Notes under the pieces: generated by a model | What the model was told of the DNA's origin: nothing | What the model saw: only the letters and a program-made list of their open reading frames with translations | Databases searched by the model: none | Origin: Clavaria fumosa | Taxonomy: Eukaryota > Basidiomycota > Agaricomycetes > Agaricales > Clavariaceae | Direction: 5' to 3' | DNA length: 64,000 nt | NCBI GenBank assembly: GCA_951802425.1 | Contig: OX637797.1 | Span: 4,092,001 to 4,156,000 of the forward strand | Shown: positions 32,790 to 44,384 of the stretch, piece after piece | How positions within the stretch are numbered: the first letter of the stretch is position 1 | Layout of the letters: every line of letters starts with the position of its first letter | Program-made: the position numbers and the translations under genes

Positions 32790-35082
32790 AATCCTGACCA
32801 CGTCCGAGAGGTCTTACGATGTCTACGCAAGGCAGACTTACACGCGTGACCCGAGAAGTGTGATTTCCACATGGCGACGGTCAAATATCTCGGAGTTATA
32901 GTGTCCCCTGACGGAATTGCCATGGACCCTTCGAAAATACAGGCCATTCTAAGTTGGCCCATACCCACGAAGATCCGCAACCTTCAAAGCTTCTTAGGTT
33001 TCGCTAACTTCTATCAAAGATTCATAGACAACTATTCCGGCATTGTTATTCTGCTTACACGACTCCTTCACAAGGACACACCTTGGAAGTGGAGCCCACG
33101 ATGCCAAGAAGTCTTCGATATTCTCAAACAAGCCTTTACCGAAGCTCCTGTCCTCCGACACTACGACCCTGACCACCCTATCACACTAGAATGTGATGCT
33201 TCCAATTATGCGATAGCGGCCATTCTCTCCCAAACTGATCCTGCGACTAACAAGCTATGTCCCATCACTTTCCACACACATACAATGATTGCCACAGAGC
33301 TCAACTACAACATTTACGACAAAGAGCTCCTCGCAATACACGATGCATTCAAGCAATGGAGAGCATACCTCAAAGGCACGTGATACCAAATTCAGGTCTT
33401 TTCAGACCACAATAACTTGCGATATTTTACCACCACGAAGCAACTCAGCCATCGACAAGCCTGCTGGGCAGAGTACCTTTCCAGTTTCGATTATATTATT
33501 CATTATCGAGCAGGAAAGCTTGGTGCGAAGCCAGATGCCCTCACGCGATGACCCAATGTCTACCCGAAGAAGTCTGACCAGCCTGCGACTAATGCGCAAA
33601 ACAACAAGGTCGCAATACCGCCGGAACTACTTTGAGCAGCTGTCATCCTCAATGAAGAAGCCCTGATTTCACGAATTCGACACGCCCCTTGCAACTCTTA
33701 CTTCTCAAAGAAATCACAGGGTGCTTCACAAGGTCGTGACAAGGTGTTCTTGCTCTCGCCCAATGGCTCACTACTACTTCGCAATGGTAAAATATATGTC
33801 CCCGACTATGACTCCCTCCGATTTGATATCCTATGCTCCAACCACAACCACAAACTATGAGGACATCCAGGTATAAGGAAGACAACCCAACTAATAAATA
33901 GGTTGTTTTTCTGGCCAGGACTCCGAAAGGATGTAACTGTCTATGTCCGTGGTTGTCACACCTGTGCAAGAGCAAAACCCATCCGGCACAAACCCTTGCC
34001 CATAGGCAAGCGACCTTGGTCTTCAATCTCAATGGACCATATCGAAGCCCTCCCCCTCTCTGCGACCTTTGACTCAATCCTCATTGTTGTCTGTCGACTT
34101 ACGAAACAAGCGATTTTCATCTCTACCAATACTACTGACACTGCGAAAGAATTAGCCCAGCATTTTGTCACCCACGTCTTCTCAAAGCATGGGCTACCCA
34201 CGGATATAGTGTCGGATAGAGGAAGATTATTCATTTCTAAGTTTGGTCTTCATTATGTCAGGCTCTGGATATTACTTCCAATCTCTCCACAGCCTACAAT
34301 CCCGAGACTGACGGACAAATGGAACGAGTTAATCAGATCCTGGAGCAATATATTCGAATGTATACGAACTACCAGCAGGATGACTGGACCTACCAACTCC
34401 CACTTGCCGAGTTCGTATACAACAACACCCCCCACAGTGCAACTGGTGTCTCCCCATTCTTCGCGAACAAAGGATACCACCCAAGACTCACGATTTCCCT
34501 CGAAGGGATACCCGCGCATGAAGCACACATGGTCGCGACCAATCTCAAGACACTCCATCAGCACTTACGAGATCAACTCAAGGTCATGAATGAGGCCTAC
34601 TCACGCTTCATGGACAGGAAGAGAGAGGTTACACCGGACTGGAAAGAAGGAACAAAGGTGTGGTTAGATTTGCAGAATGTGAAGACGAAAAGACCGATGA
34701 AGAAATTGGACTCGAAACGAGCTGGACCTTTCCCCATACTCGCCACACATATTGTCTCCAGTTACCGAAATCGATGTGAGAAATTCACAATGTTTTCCAC
34801 ATTTCATTACTCGAGAAAGTCTACAACGACGCCTTTCCTCAACGACAACAGCAGCCTCCACCCCCTATCGAAATTGACAGCGAACAACACTATGAAGTTG
34901 CCGACATACTGGATTCTCAAAGGAGGGGTAGGAAAGTGCTCTACCTCATATGTTGGGAAGGTTATGGACCTGAGGACGACACCTGGGAACCCATAGAATC
35001 ACTTTCCGGCTCGAAGGAACTCCTCAAGGACTTCCATGCAACCTACCTGGAAAAACCTCATGCGACTCATGCAACTCAATAA
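32790..35082 (+). pseudogene. pol fragment: RT end, RNase H, integrase, chromodomain (family B)
   Basis: Starts at HVREVLRCLRKADLHA, after the RT catalytic box. RNase H: LECDASNYAIAAILSQ (about 33190) and [10 protein letters not shown] (about 33400). Integrase: H2C2 with CHTCARAK (about 33955), SMDHIEALP (about 34030), VSDRGRLF (about 34210), then a frameshift near 34280 and MERVNQILEQYI. Chromodomain in a third frame: HYEVADILDSQRRGRKVLYL and WEGYGPEDDTWEP (34890-34990), ending about 35080. In-frame TGA codons at 33381, 33549, 33633 and 33858, all where arginine is expected. Confidence 0.85.
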
Positions 35083-35180
35083 TTCTCCTCGCCTCTTTTT
35101 CATTTTTCCTCACTTTCTCACTTCGGACTTCACAGCAATTTATATACGCAATAAAAATACAACAAGAAAAATTTTATCTA

Positions 35181-37202
35181 CTAGTCGCGAGCTTTTTCCT
35201 TCCCCTTTTGCAACCCTTCTGCTCCTTCCCTGCCTTCCACACTCACAACTTTTTCCTTTTCCTCCTTCTCCTCCTCTCCAACTTCGGGAGCCTTCAATTC
35301 CAAGCCCCAATTGTCCACCCTTGGAATGTCTAACAACTCCCTCCTCATGCGATGCTGCTCCTGCTCTGCCCATTGCTCTACCCACAACAGGAGTTCTTTC
35401 GGCGACTTCATCAAGAGGTCTTTGTAGGTGAAGAAGACCATCTCGAGGCCTCACGGAGCTCACCGACCATACTCCCACATTGGTCACATAATTCTAGAAA
35501 CAAACTGTCAACTTATTGTTGAGAATACGAAACTCATGAGTACTTACCTCGCAACTGCCCCCTCGACATCGACAGCTCCTCCTCCATCTTCCCCACCATC
35601 ACGATTAATCCTATAAAGACACGGAATTAGCTTATTTCATACCCGCAAAACTTAGACTTACCCTCCCTCTCCTTCTTCACCTCCTTCAACTCGCAACATG
35701 CTTCTCTCAACTTAGTCTCCTGGTCTGAAAAAGGAAAGAAATTAGTTTGCAATGCAGTAAAACCAGGCTATTACTCACATTCCCACTCCCCATGGAGAGC
35801 CTCAAATTCTCTCTCCACTCCCTCAGCCCACGCCGTCAGTTCCGCAACTTCCGCATCCACAATTTTGGACGCAGGTACCTTCGACAACTTCTCCTGCATT
35901 CCTTCTACCTCCTTACCCTTTCCTATAAACTCGCGAGTTCAGTAAAAAATCACTGAACACAAAGGAAACCCACCTTTTGCACTTCTCCATGCCTCCTCCA
36001 ACTCGTGTTTTACCACTGCCAGCTCTCCTTCCAACTCCACTTCCCTGTTGGACTTCTCCACCCACAATGTCTTCCTCGAGGGCTCCATGACCTGCTGCCT
36101 CAACATCGCGAGTTCCCTCTCCATTTCCTCCCTCATCCCAGACTCTTGTGGCAAGCTCACCGCCTTTGTCCGCACCATCGTCGCAACTTGCTTCAACTCT
36201 TTGACTTCCTCCTCCCTCTTCTTCAACCTCCCTTCCAACCAATGCTCCATCGTCGCCCTTGAAGGATCTTGATTTCCTCCTCACACTCCATCACCTTCCA
36301 AAGTAGCTGCCTCTTTTCTCCCAGAGTTGCCAGAATCTTCGCCTTCTCCACACGAACCCTTGCAATGTTCGATAGACGCACCGGCATGTCTTCCTCCGTC
36401 TCCGTTTCCTCCTCTGATGGACTCCCGACTCGCCTCTTCGATGTCGAAGGACCCAGCATAGGCGACCGCGACTTCGCCCTCGTTCGTTTCCCACGTCCCG
36501 CCCTTGTCGGAGTTTCCGGGACTGGTATCGTGGGGTATTTCGGCCCCCCTCGACTTGCAACCACTGGCGTACTTGCTGTCGCCATCACCGATCCTTCCAT
36601 GCGCCGCAACGCTTCGTCCACCCGCACGTCATTCCACCCAAGCTGAGCCTTGACACGCCATCGACGAAAGTCTTGGACCCAGGAGCACTTCCCGTGCTCC
36701 TCCGCACATTGACGACATTTGCTGGCAGCGCTGCGCTCGCACTGCCGGCCCTTTGCGACACAATTGTCACAATCCTGTTGTTCAGCAATTAGAAAAAATG
36801 AATAGAGCAAGAAACATCATTACACACCTCTCGCTCCATCCCATTCCACTCTTTGTTTTCCTTCACTGACCCTATTTTCTTCCAAGCTTTTAGGAAGTCT
36901 GCGGGCGACAGGTCAGCCTCACCCACGACATTCTCCATCGCCCTGCTTGAGTCTGCAACATTGCTCGCAGTCTTGCTCATACTCATGATGTTGCCTCGTG
37001 TCTTGTGGCGGCCTGCGACTTTGCGAAGATGCGCATATCGCTCTTGCTCGGCCTTTTGGCAGGCCAACATCTCAGCCAGCGCCTCTTTGTCACGGCTAGT
37101 CTCACCCCTTTCAAACTCCTCATATAAGCACGTTTCGCGCACGACCTCGTTTTGATCATTATCGGTTTCGAGTTCGTGTTGCTTGACGAAGGTGGAGACC
37201 AT
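35181..37202 (-). CDS. Antisense extra protein of family B, Gal4-type cysteine motif and coiled coil, multi-exon
   Basis: Starts at MVSTFVKQHELET (37202). The first exon ends at 36828; a 53-nt GT-AG intron (36827-36775) leads to CX2CX6CX7CX2CX6C, close to the Gal4 spacing. Further on: basic RAGRGKRTRAKSRSPM, an acidic serine patch (EEETETEEDMP) and long coiled coils at 36400-35940. Several more introns of about 50 nt are visible (for example near 35990-35940, 35760-35710, 35660-35610). The last exon (35441-35181) reads LLMKSPKELLLWVEQWAEQE and ends in a K/E-rich tail. Small frame slips at about 36255 and 35440 make intactness doubtful. Same position, strand and motif as the family A gene at 8445-9410. 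Confidence 0.66.
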
Positions 37203-37302
37203 GGTGGTTTGACTTAGAGAAAAATTTTGGGTGTCGTGACTTGATCAACAAACATCGTGCTGACTAATCATCATGTGACCTCCACTCTCGCAGGGCTCGA
37301 GG

Positions 37303-37318
37303 CTTGAAGGGGGGGTAA
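37303..37318 (+). other. Polypurine tract of family B
   Basis: TTGAAGGGGGGGTAA-type sequence directly before the LTR start TGTCAGG at 37319. Confidence 0.75.
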
Positions 37319-38679
37319 TGTCAGGACCCATTCATTTTTCCCATACCCAAACCGACCTTACCAACACTTCCGAACCTCCCGACAACCCTCTACAACCTCG
37401 CAAGCCCCTCTACACGCTTCCAAAACCCACTCTCCCCTTCCGGAAGCCTCCCCAACCTCTCCCGCACTCATACGACACTTGCGACCACTATACCATACTC
37501 GTGGCACCTCTGGCACTATCACTACCAGCGCCAATACGTTATCAGCATTACGACCATTACCAGTGTTATCCACATGACTACCCGCCCATAGGTCACCTGC
37601 ATCACTAGCATCACCTGCGTCACCAGCATCACCTGTGTCACTAGCATCACCCACGTGATCGCTCTTATGATCTCGCAACCTTAACACTCAAACATGCCAC
37701 CAATGGTCAGCTGTATGTACACTTCAAATATGCATCCCTTCTTCTCCTCAGTCATCTATAATTATGTTACTTATGATCCGAGAATCCCTCTGTAGTTATA
37801 GCGATGTATATACTTATTTAACTAGGTCGTGACCTGTGACAGGTCATCTTCGCAACCTTACCTATGCATACCTAACCCCTTGCGACCTTAGTAGATTACG
37901 CGCCTAGTCACCTTACCACTAAACATACCCTGTACTACTATAGTCTCATTGCCTGGTGACCTCTGTACTTTCCCTTTTTTGTTATACTCTCTATATGCAC
38001 ATATATAAGTCTCGCATGTACTTCTCAAACTGTAGACTTGATATTGACACACATATATAAGTCTTGCATGTACTTCTCAAACTGTAGACTTGATATTGAC
38101 GCACATTGGTTTAAGCTTGAGGCTAGTACACCCTTTGAGCTTGGAACCACCGTGATTGATAGGTCTTGTCTCTCTTGGTGACTACAAGATTGCCAAGACA
38201 CACTCTACTCTATTCTAACTCGCCCTCTGCACTTGTACAACTCGTGCAATCTAAGTATTCTCTCTTATTTGTCTTGGTACTGATCTTCAAACTCTACAGG
38301 TTCTCCCATCAGTTGGCAAAGTTATCACCTTCACCGACACACTTCTCAACACTGTCGCGACTACCCGCGACTCTTCTAACATAATCTATTTCTTTCACCT
38401 CGTCTTTTTCCTCTTCTACGCTTCATTGGTCGACTTCGCGACCTTCTCAGCATTACGTGTTTCTCCCATCTTGTCAATTTCTTTCCTTACGCTTCTGACG
38501 TCTCCCGCCTTACTACTTGTCTGTTTCCATTCCCATGTCATCCCGGACATTTCCACAACCTTCTGGGACCAAGCATTTTCGACTGTGCTCGACAGTTGAT
38601 TGGTCTTAGCGAGTTTCCAGGACTGGTCACCAACAAGTCAATCTCCAGCATTACTATCGAGACGGGACAGGCCCTAACA
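37319..38679 (+). repeat. Family B 3' LTR, 1361 bp
   Basis: Nearly identical to the 5' LTR, with a CATTACGACCATTACCAGTG-type insertion near 37545 and a tandem duplication of about 51 bp at 38000-38100 that doubles the TATA-like CATATATAAG. The two LTRs otherwise differ mostly at CG/TG/CA sites. Confidence 0.9.
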
Positions 38680-38684
38680 ACGTG
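38680..38684. other. Target site duplication ACGTG, right
   Basis: Matches 30261-30265 exactly. Confidence 0.88.
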
Positions 38685-39335
38685 CAGGCCATCAAAGGGA
38701 GAGCCCTCCCTGTATGACATTCCAGGCACTGGAACACAAAGATAACGCCAACCGTCGTGCAGACAATTGAGGTGTTTGTAGACGCCGGAGTCTCTGTTGG
38801 GGAAATGGAGCTCTGGGACGAGTTTGTACTCGCATGCCCATGCGAGTATGTGCGAAAGGGGAATTTCCCCTTGGACGATGATATCCAGCTAGCGCTGGGT
38901 GAATGGGAGAAGCCTCCTGTACCTCCCCAGACATATGCACTGCTAGAGTGCATAGGGCGTGGGGCATGTCCATGCCGTCTTCAGTTAAATGAGAAGACGG
39001 GAGACGAACGGAGGGGCGATGTGCCCCTGGAAGAAGGTGGAAGTACGTCCACCATTAGAAACCCACTAGGGCTACCTATTGGGGGTTTAACAATATCCCA
39101 GACAGAGGGTGCGGGGCCCTCTCAAAAACAAGAGAAAGCGGCTAAGTCATCAGCCGCTAAGGCTGCGAAGAGGCCTGTTGTGTCGTCACCTGACTGGAGC
39201 ACAACAAGGGCGAGCCACCATGAGACTACGAGCAGGGCTCGGACTAAGTGTCCGAGCTCTTTAAAAAATATGCCTACCCTGCAAGACGAGACAGCGGCAC
39301 TTGGGGCACCCCCCACCGGGGTGTGCCGCTCGTGA
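38685..39335 (+). pseudogene. Element H protein, 3' part
   Basis: The frame reads VQAIKGRALPV, a TGA, then QTIEVFVDAGVSVGEMELWD, an acidic region, EWEKPPVPPQTYALLE and an alanine/lysine-rich C-terminus (KSSAAKAAKRPVVSS). Style and composition match 28940-30265. It ends at 39335. Family not recognised. Confidence 0.5.
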
Positions 39336-39535
39336 CACGCTGTCCAACTGTCACGCAGACCACCGGGTAGGACCTGTCAGCACCAGGCGAAGGCCCCAGG
39401 AGGGGATCGCACCCGGTGACATGGCGGTAACCCTGCCCAAGGGGATGCGCCCCTTGTAACATTATCACAATCCTGCTTGTCATCCTGTGCTGCCCACGCA
39501 TTGCCTCTGGTTGGGGCCTCTCCGGAGGGGGAGGG
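39336..39535 (+). other. Non-coding 3' region of element H with polypurine tract
   Basis: GC-rich, no gene seen. It ends in CCGGAGGGGGAGGG (about 39522-39535), a good polypurine tract directly before TGTAAGGC. Confidence 0.5.
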
Positions 39536-39716
39536 TGTAAGGCTATAGGCCTTTTCTATTCTTTTATTAAATAATCTACATACCATAATAGTCTACTAGC
39601 ATAGCCGCTTAGGCTATGCTTACATCAGCGGCCCCTAGAGGGCCGCTTGCCTATATATACTGTGTCGTGACTGTACAGAGAGGGTAGATCCCTCTATATA
39701 GAACTACTACACTCAA
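39536..39716 (+). repeat. Probable short LTR of element H
   Basis: Begins TGTAAGGC after a purine tract. It contains TATATATA (about 39652) and three perfect hairpins: CATAGCC/GGCTATG at 39600-39618, GCGGCCC/GGGCCGC at 39628-39646 and GAGGG/CCCTC near 39680. The 3' limit (CTCAATATA) is a guess because no second copy is present. Confidence 0.45.
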
Positions 39717-39739
39717 TATACCATTGAGTCCAGTTCTTT

Positions 39740-42226
39740 TGAGGGATAGAAAGTATTACATGGACCGACCAGTGGGCATGTTTGATGACGCCGTTAGCAT
39801 GGGAATAATATCCAGAGATACAGATGTGACAGATTCTGTACCGTTTCCTGAGGAAATCGAGGGCCTTGATGAATGGGGTACCATTATCCATAATGATCTC
39901 TTCTACTGCTCCCCATCAGCACAGTATATCTTCAAATATAAAGGTTCCAAGAAGTTGGGCGGTCTCATTTTGTAGCAGTCTCGCTTCCAGATATGCAGAT
40001 AATGAGCATCAGGCGTGGACAAGAAGTCGGAAACTGTGAGCTCTGGGTAGGAACATGGTATCTATGTGCACTTGATGGAAAAGACTGGCTGGTGTGGTGA
40101 CCATCAGGGGAATAAACATCTTCCAGATTTGTTGGGTCTGACACTGGTGACAAGTTTGGACAAACCACTTTATGTCTTGATCCAACACCGGCCACCAGAA
40201 CCGATTTAAAATATGTGTCCAGATCATGTAAACGCCTTTGTGGCCAAGTGAATTGTGTGCCTCTGAATAATTGCAAGCCGCTTGTGGTCTGGAGGTACTA
40301 CCTGGTGGCATCTGTTAGGTCGGCGATGCCACAGCTTGTCATCAAGGATGAAGAACCCAGATGCAGAGTGGACTAATCGTTGGAACTGGTTTGCATCGAT
40401 GCCAGATGGACGGATCAGGTTTCGAAGGAAAGATTCAATTTGCAGATCTGTTCTTCTCTTTTCTTTGCTGCATCTGATCAGGGGTATAAAGATGGTGGAG
40501 GATTCATTGGGGGCTGGTGAATCATCGGATGGTACTGTCGAATTGAGTAGCATCAATCCTGTGTGAAGTTGGAAGCCAGTATGAGTGATGTCAGGGAGCT
40601 GCGCCTCGGATCAGTAGGAAGATTCGGGTGCTCGATTCATGCATTCAATGGCAAACACATAGCTCCGATTGATCCATTCTTTGTGATCTTCGGACTCGGT
40701 GTCATCTTCACCATCAGCAGCATGTTGGTGTGATAATCCATCGGCTCCAGTATGCTTATCTGCTGGGATGTGAACAAGGTCAAAATCAAAAAGTAGTATA
40801 CTGGCAATCCATCAATTCATGGCAGCATTTGGTTGAATGTCTGGATTGTTTAGCATGCCCTTAATGAATCTAGCATCCATTTCGACAGTGAATTTTAGAA
40901 GGCTGATAAGGTAAATCCGGTATGACCAGAGGGTGTGGAACAGTCCATATAACTTGATTTTTGCCTGAGAGTATCAGGCCTCGCATTTGTTCCAGGTAAT
41001 CGAACTGAACCTAGATGGGTACCGGATTCCATCTTCTCTGATTTGAAATAGCACAAAGCCGACCGCAATGTTGGACAAGTCAACCACCATAATCATGGGC
41101 CATCCAGAGCAGTAGTCAATCGGTCGAATGGCGGATGAGTTGACTATTGTGTCTTTAAGTTGGTCCATCGAATTTTGTTCTTCTTCCTCGAACCTGAATC
41201 GAACGTCCTTACGAGTTAGGCTGACAAGTGGTTGGGCAAGTACGGCATAGTTTTTAATGAATATCCGGAGCAGTCTGCAGATGCCTAAAAATGATTGGAC
41301 ATCTGTGAGTGTTTTGCACAGAGGCCAGTCTCAGATCCGTTGAACATTGGAAGCATCTGGAACTCGCCCTTCATATGTGCACATGTGTCCAGTAATGATT
41401 GTTTTGGGGGTGCAGATTGTTGTTTTCTTGCCATTGAAGGTTCCTCCAACTTTTTTGACTTGATGGAGCACCTGGTTGATGTTATTCAAATGCTCCCAGA
41501 CGAACCACTGTATTTGCGGATTCTCCGGGATCGTCTCGTAAGTGCCGTCCAGAAGCTTGTATCGGGTTTCCGGGCCCTTAATCGCTACATTGTCTACAAA
41601 TGGGATGGTTACATGCGGAATTTAGTCTTGCAGGATATGCATGACATCCCCATGCATAATTTGTGTCACATTGGTATATCCCATCAGGATGCAAGTGAGC
41701 TGTTTCGCTCTGAGAGGGGTTTGAAATGTGGTAAGGTCTTGGCTTCGCTTGTCGAGAGACTGCTGATCAAAGGAAATGAATAAATTGAGTGATCCATAGC
41801 ATCTGCATCCAGTGAATGACTCTGCAAAAACCTCCATTATGGGGGGAACCACGGAATCGCTGATAGTGACTTTGTTCAATGGCTGGAGGTTGTGTACGAG
41901 TCGGAGGGACTTCCCGTCTTTCTTTAATATGCAAAACCACTGGGACCAATAAGAAGAATTGGATTCTTCATAGACTCTGGCCACTATCTTTTCTTGGATA
42001 ACCTTTAGGACTTCATCGTAGATGCCAGGGGGAATTGGTATATTTTTGAAAATCCAAGGAACATGTTCGACTGTCGGGATGATAATTGGATCGAAGTATT
42101 TTGCATGGAATTGTCCTTTTTCGGTCTCCTTCCAAGTGAAGGCATCTTCCTAAGCTTTAATAAGGTAGTGAACGAGTTTTTCTTCCTCCAGCCATAAAAA
42201 TCCGGTGGGATTTGCATTATGTGCAT
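39740..42226 (-). pseudogene. pol relic of Ty3/gypsy family F (RT, RNase H, integrase)
   Basis: Minus-strand fragments in order: linker before RT with HVPWIFKNIPIPPGIYDE (about 42080), RT with WFCILKKDGKSLRLVHNLQP (about 41930), FLGICRLLRIFIKNYAVLAQ (about 41270), RNase H-type region (VVDLSNIAVGFVLFQI, about 41080), integrase H2C2 (HNSLGHKGVYMIW, CHQCQ, about 40250-40150), HIDTMFLP (about 40080) and a core end reading MDNGTPFIKAL and ISGYYSHANGVI (about 39880-39790). Many stops and frameshifts. The RT catalytic box is not conserved. An old copy, cut on both sides by other elements. Confidence 0.75.
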
Positions 42227-42579
42227 CGATACCGAGTGCCAAAGGCCCAGAACTCTGTTTTACAGCTATGTACCAGTGAATCACATAGTGTACAGGGCGA
42301 GGAAAGGCCCTACATAGTCTTCTGTAGTTTCCTGGTCCAGTGGACAGGGCCCTTGCTCTGTGACCATTGTCAGAAGGGCACACGGGCAACTCATTAGGAG
42401 TTGTGGAGTGACCACCTGGGACACCATTTGGGCCCCACGTTAACAAAAGTTTCATAGAATAAGAGTTCTATAGAAACATAAGTACATAGAAGAGCAGCCT
42501 AAGAGGACAGGACTGCTAAGAGATCAAAGAAATCCTGAGGGCCCAAGGCCCAGAACCTTGTTTTACAGTGTCCTAAAAC

Positions 42580-43840
42580 GATGCTGGACCTGGCTGTTGC
42601 CCCCTTCGATGGGCAAAAAAGGAACTTTCATATGTTCCTCCGATCACTTCGCCTCTGATTTATGGCGAACCCTACTGTCTATGCCACGGACCTGGCAAAG
42701 GTCCTCTTTGCACTGAGCAAACTTGGAGATGGATTTGATGCTGAATGGGCAAATGTGAAGGTGGAAGAGATCCTGGGTAATGGTGCAACCAGAACCTGGG
42801 TGGAGTTTATGGAGGAGATGAAGCAAGTGTTCAATGACCTGAATGACTGTGCGACTGCCCTTGCCGATATTGCAGGGTTGAAACAGGGTGCCATGATGGC
42901 ACCAGAGTTCTTTGTGATGTTTGAGACACTGTTCTGACAGGCGAAGCTGAGTGCAGAGAAAGACTCAGGAATTCTGGTCCATTGGCTGGAGTCAAACCTG
43001 AGTAGGAGGTTGGTGGAGAGGATCTATGGTGTCTCCCTGATGCCAGAGACATACGGAGAATGGAAGGTGCTGGCTGAGAGGCTTGATGCCCAGCAAAGGC
43101 GACTGGATGGGATACTTGCAGGACAGACACCACAACCCACCGCAACCCCTGCATGGCCTACTGTGACCCTGGCACGACCTATCGCAACCCTACCGCAACC
43201 CATCGCGACCCCGGTGCAACCCATCGCGACCCTGGCGTGACCTACCATGACCCCAGCACGACCTATTGTGACCCCTGCGCGACCTACTGTGACCCTACCA
43301 CAACCTGCCGTGACTGTTTCGCAACCTCTTGCAACCCCTCTGCTGTGTACTCCAGATGTGGTCGGTCTTGGTCTTGGTGGTGTTGCTGGTGCCTCCTCTT
43401 CTTTGGTGCTTTTGAGGGCAGTGTTTGGGGGTGTGTCTCTTGCATCTGTGCCAGTGCAGGAGGAGGAGGATGAAAGTGAGGAGGAGCAGGAGGAGCAGGA
43501 GATTTTGGATGTGTTGGCTTTGGAGGGGGAGGATCACGATGTGGGGGAGGATGAGCACACAATACTGGTGGCCTGTATGAGGGTCGTGCCCCAACAGGTG
43601 GCGGTGCACCACTCCCCATTGGCAATCCTGCACCTGGTCACGTGTGACTCGCTGTCGTGGTCATCTGGCTGTGTGTGTGTGGTTACTGGTGCTGGTGCTG
43701 GTGGGAGCGGGGATGGTCCCTGTGCATTGGGGCACGTGGAGGAGTGGAATTTGTGGGACTGGTTTGGGCGGCAGCCTTACCATCCTGAGGGGTGGCGCAG
43801 GGTGCTGCTGGGCCTGGCAGTCATCAGGGGCGTGGGGTGA
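42580..43840 (+). pseudogene. Gag, family G element 1
   Basis: One frame, with stops at about 42659, 42938 (shared with element 2) and 43238. Capsid-like region: MLDLAVAPFDGQKRNF, DLAKVLFALSKLGDG, TWVEFMEEMKQVFNDLND and LVERIYGVSLMPETYGEW. Then a Pro/Thr/Arg tandem region built on units like TPARPIV (43100-43330), a glycine/valine-rich part and an acidic tail. The TGA at 43238-43240 lies in this repeat where every other unit has CGA, a direct view of CGA to TGA. Confidence 0.72.
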
Positions 43841-43919
43841 AGTACTTGGACTTCTTCCTCTCCCACTCCGACAATGCCAAGCTAGCTGGTCGGGATGCCC
43901 AGCCTTAAGAGGGGGGTGA

Positions 43920-44383
43920 TGTTAGGATCGCTTACATAAGCATCCAAAAAGAGCAGTTGTGGAGAAACTGGGGAGGGTTGTTGGAAGGTCACATGACCTG
44001 TGGCTGTGTCCAAGATTATGTAATCAGAAGGTCACATGACCTGTGGCTGTGTCCAAGATTATGTAATCAGAAGGTCACATGACCTGTGGCTGTGTCCAAG
44101 ATTATGTAATCAGAAGGTCACATGACCTGTGGCTGTGTCCAAGATTATGTAATCAGAAGGTCACATGACCTGTGGCTGTGTCCAAGATTATGTAATCAGA
44201 AGGTCACATGACCTGGGCCTGGGCGCATCACGTGATCCGAGGGTCTGAGCATGGGAAAGTCGGCAAGTGCCGGGGTTCCCACTATATATACTATGTCGTT
44301 TCCACTTTTGTACTCTTTTCCCCTTATCTTAGTATTGTCGTCATGACCTTACACTTAAGTTGTGTGAGACCTAGTCTGATACC
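43920..44383 (+). repeat. Family G LTR (element 1), 3' end truncated
   Basis: Begins TGTTAGGATCGCTTACATAAG, identical to the start of the LTR at 46323 on the other strand. It carries the 43-bp tandem repeat, a perfect ATCACGTGAT at about 44227, TATATATA at about 44284, and stops matching the sister LTR after CCTAGTCTGATA. Confidence 0.82.
43986..44213. repeat. 43-bp tandem repeat in family G LTR, five full units plus a partial
   Basis: AGGTCACATGACC begins at 43986, 44029, 44072, 44115, 44158 and 44201, exactly 43 bp apart and nearly identical. Each unit has the near-palindrome GGTCACATGACC. The sister LTR has two such sites. Confidence 0.9.
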
Positions 44384-44384
44384 T

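Larger units (their letters stand above)
30266..38679 (+). mobile_element. Ty3/gypsy family B, full-length but internally deleted
   Basis: 8414 bp with both LTRs and a perfect 5-bp target duplication. Gag is fused to the end of RT by a deletion at about 32789 that removes the zinc knuckle, protease and RT catalytic core. Integrase and chromodomain follow with stops and frameshifts, then an antisense extra gene. Non-autonomous now. It interrupts element H. Confidence 0.9.
42222..44383 (+). mobile_element. Family G element 1, gag-only, 5' LTR missing
   Basis: Leader (42222-42590), gag (42590-43840), polypurine tract AAGAGGGGGGTGA (43907-43919) and LTR (43920 to about 44383). No protease, RT or integrase between gag and the LTR, so it is non-autonomous or internally deleted. 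It forms a large inverted repeat with element 2. Confidence 0.72.

Noticed and set aside
41295..41783. Plus-strand 162-residue ORF
   Set aside because: Lies opposite the RT region of family F, which reads clearly on the minus strand.
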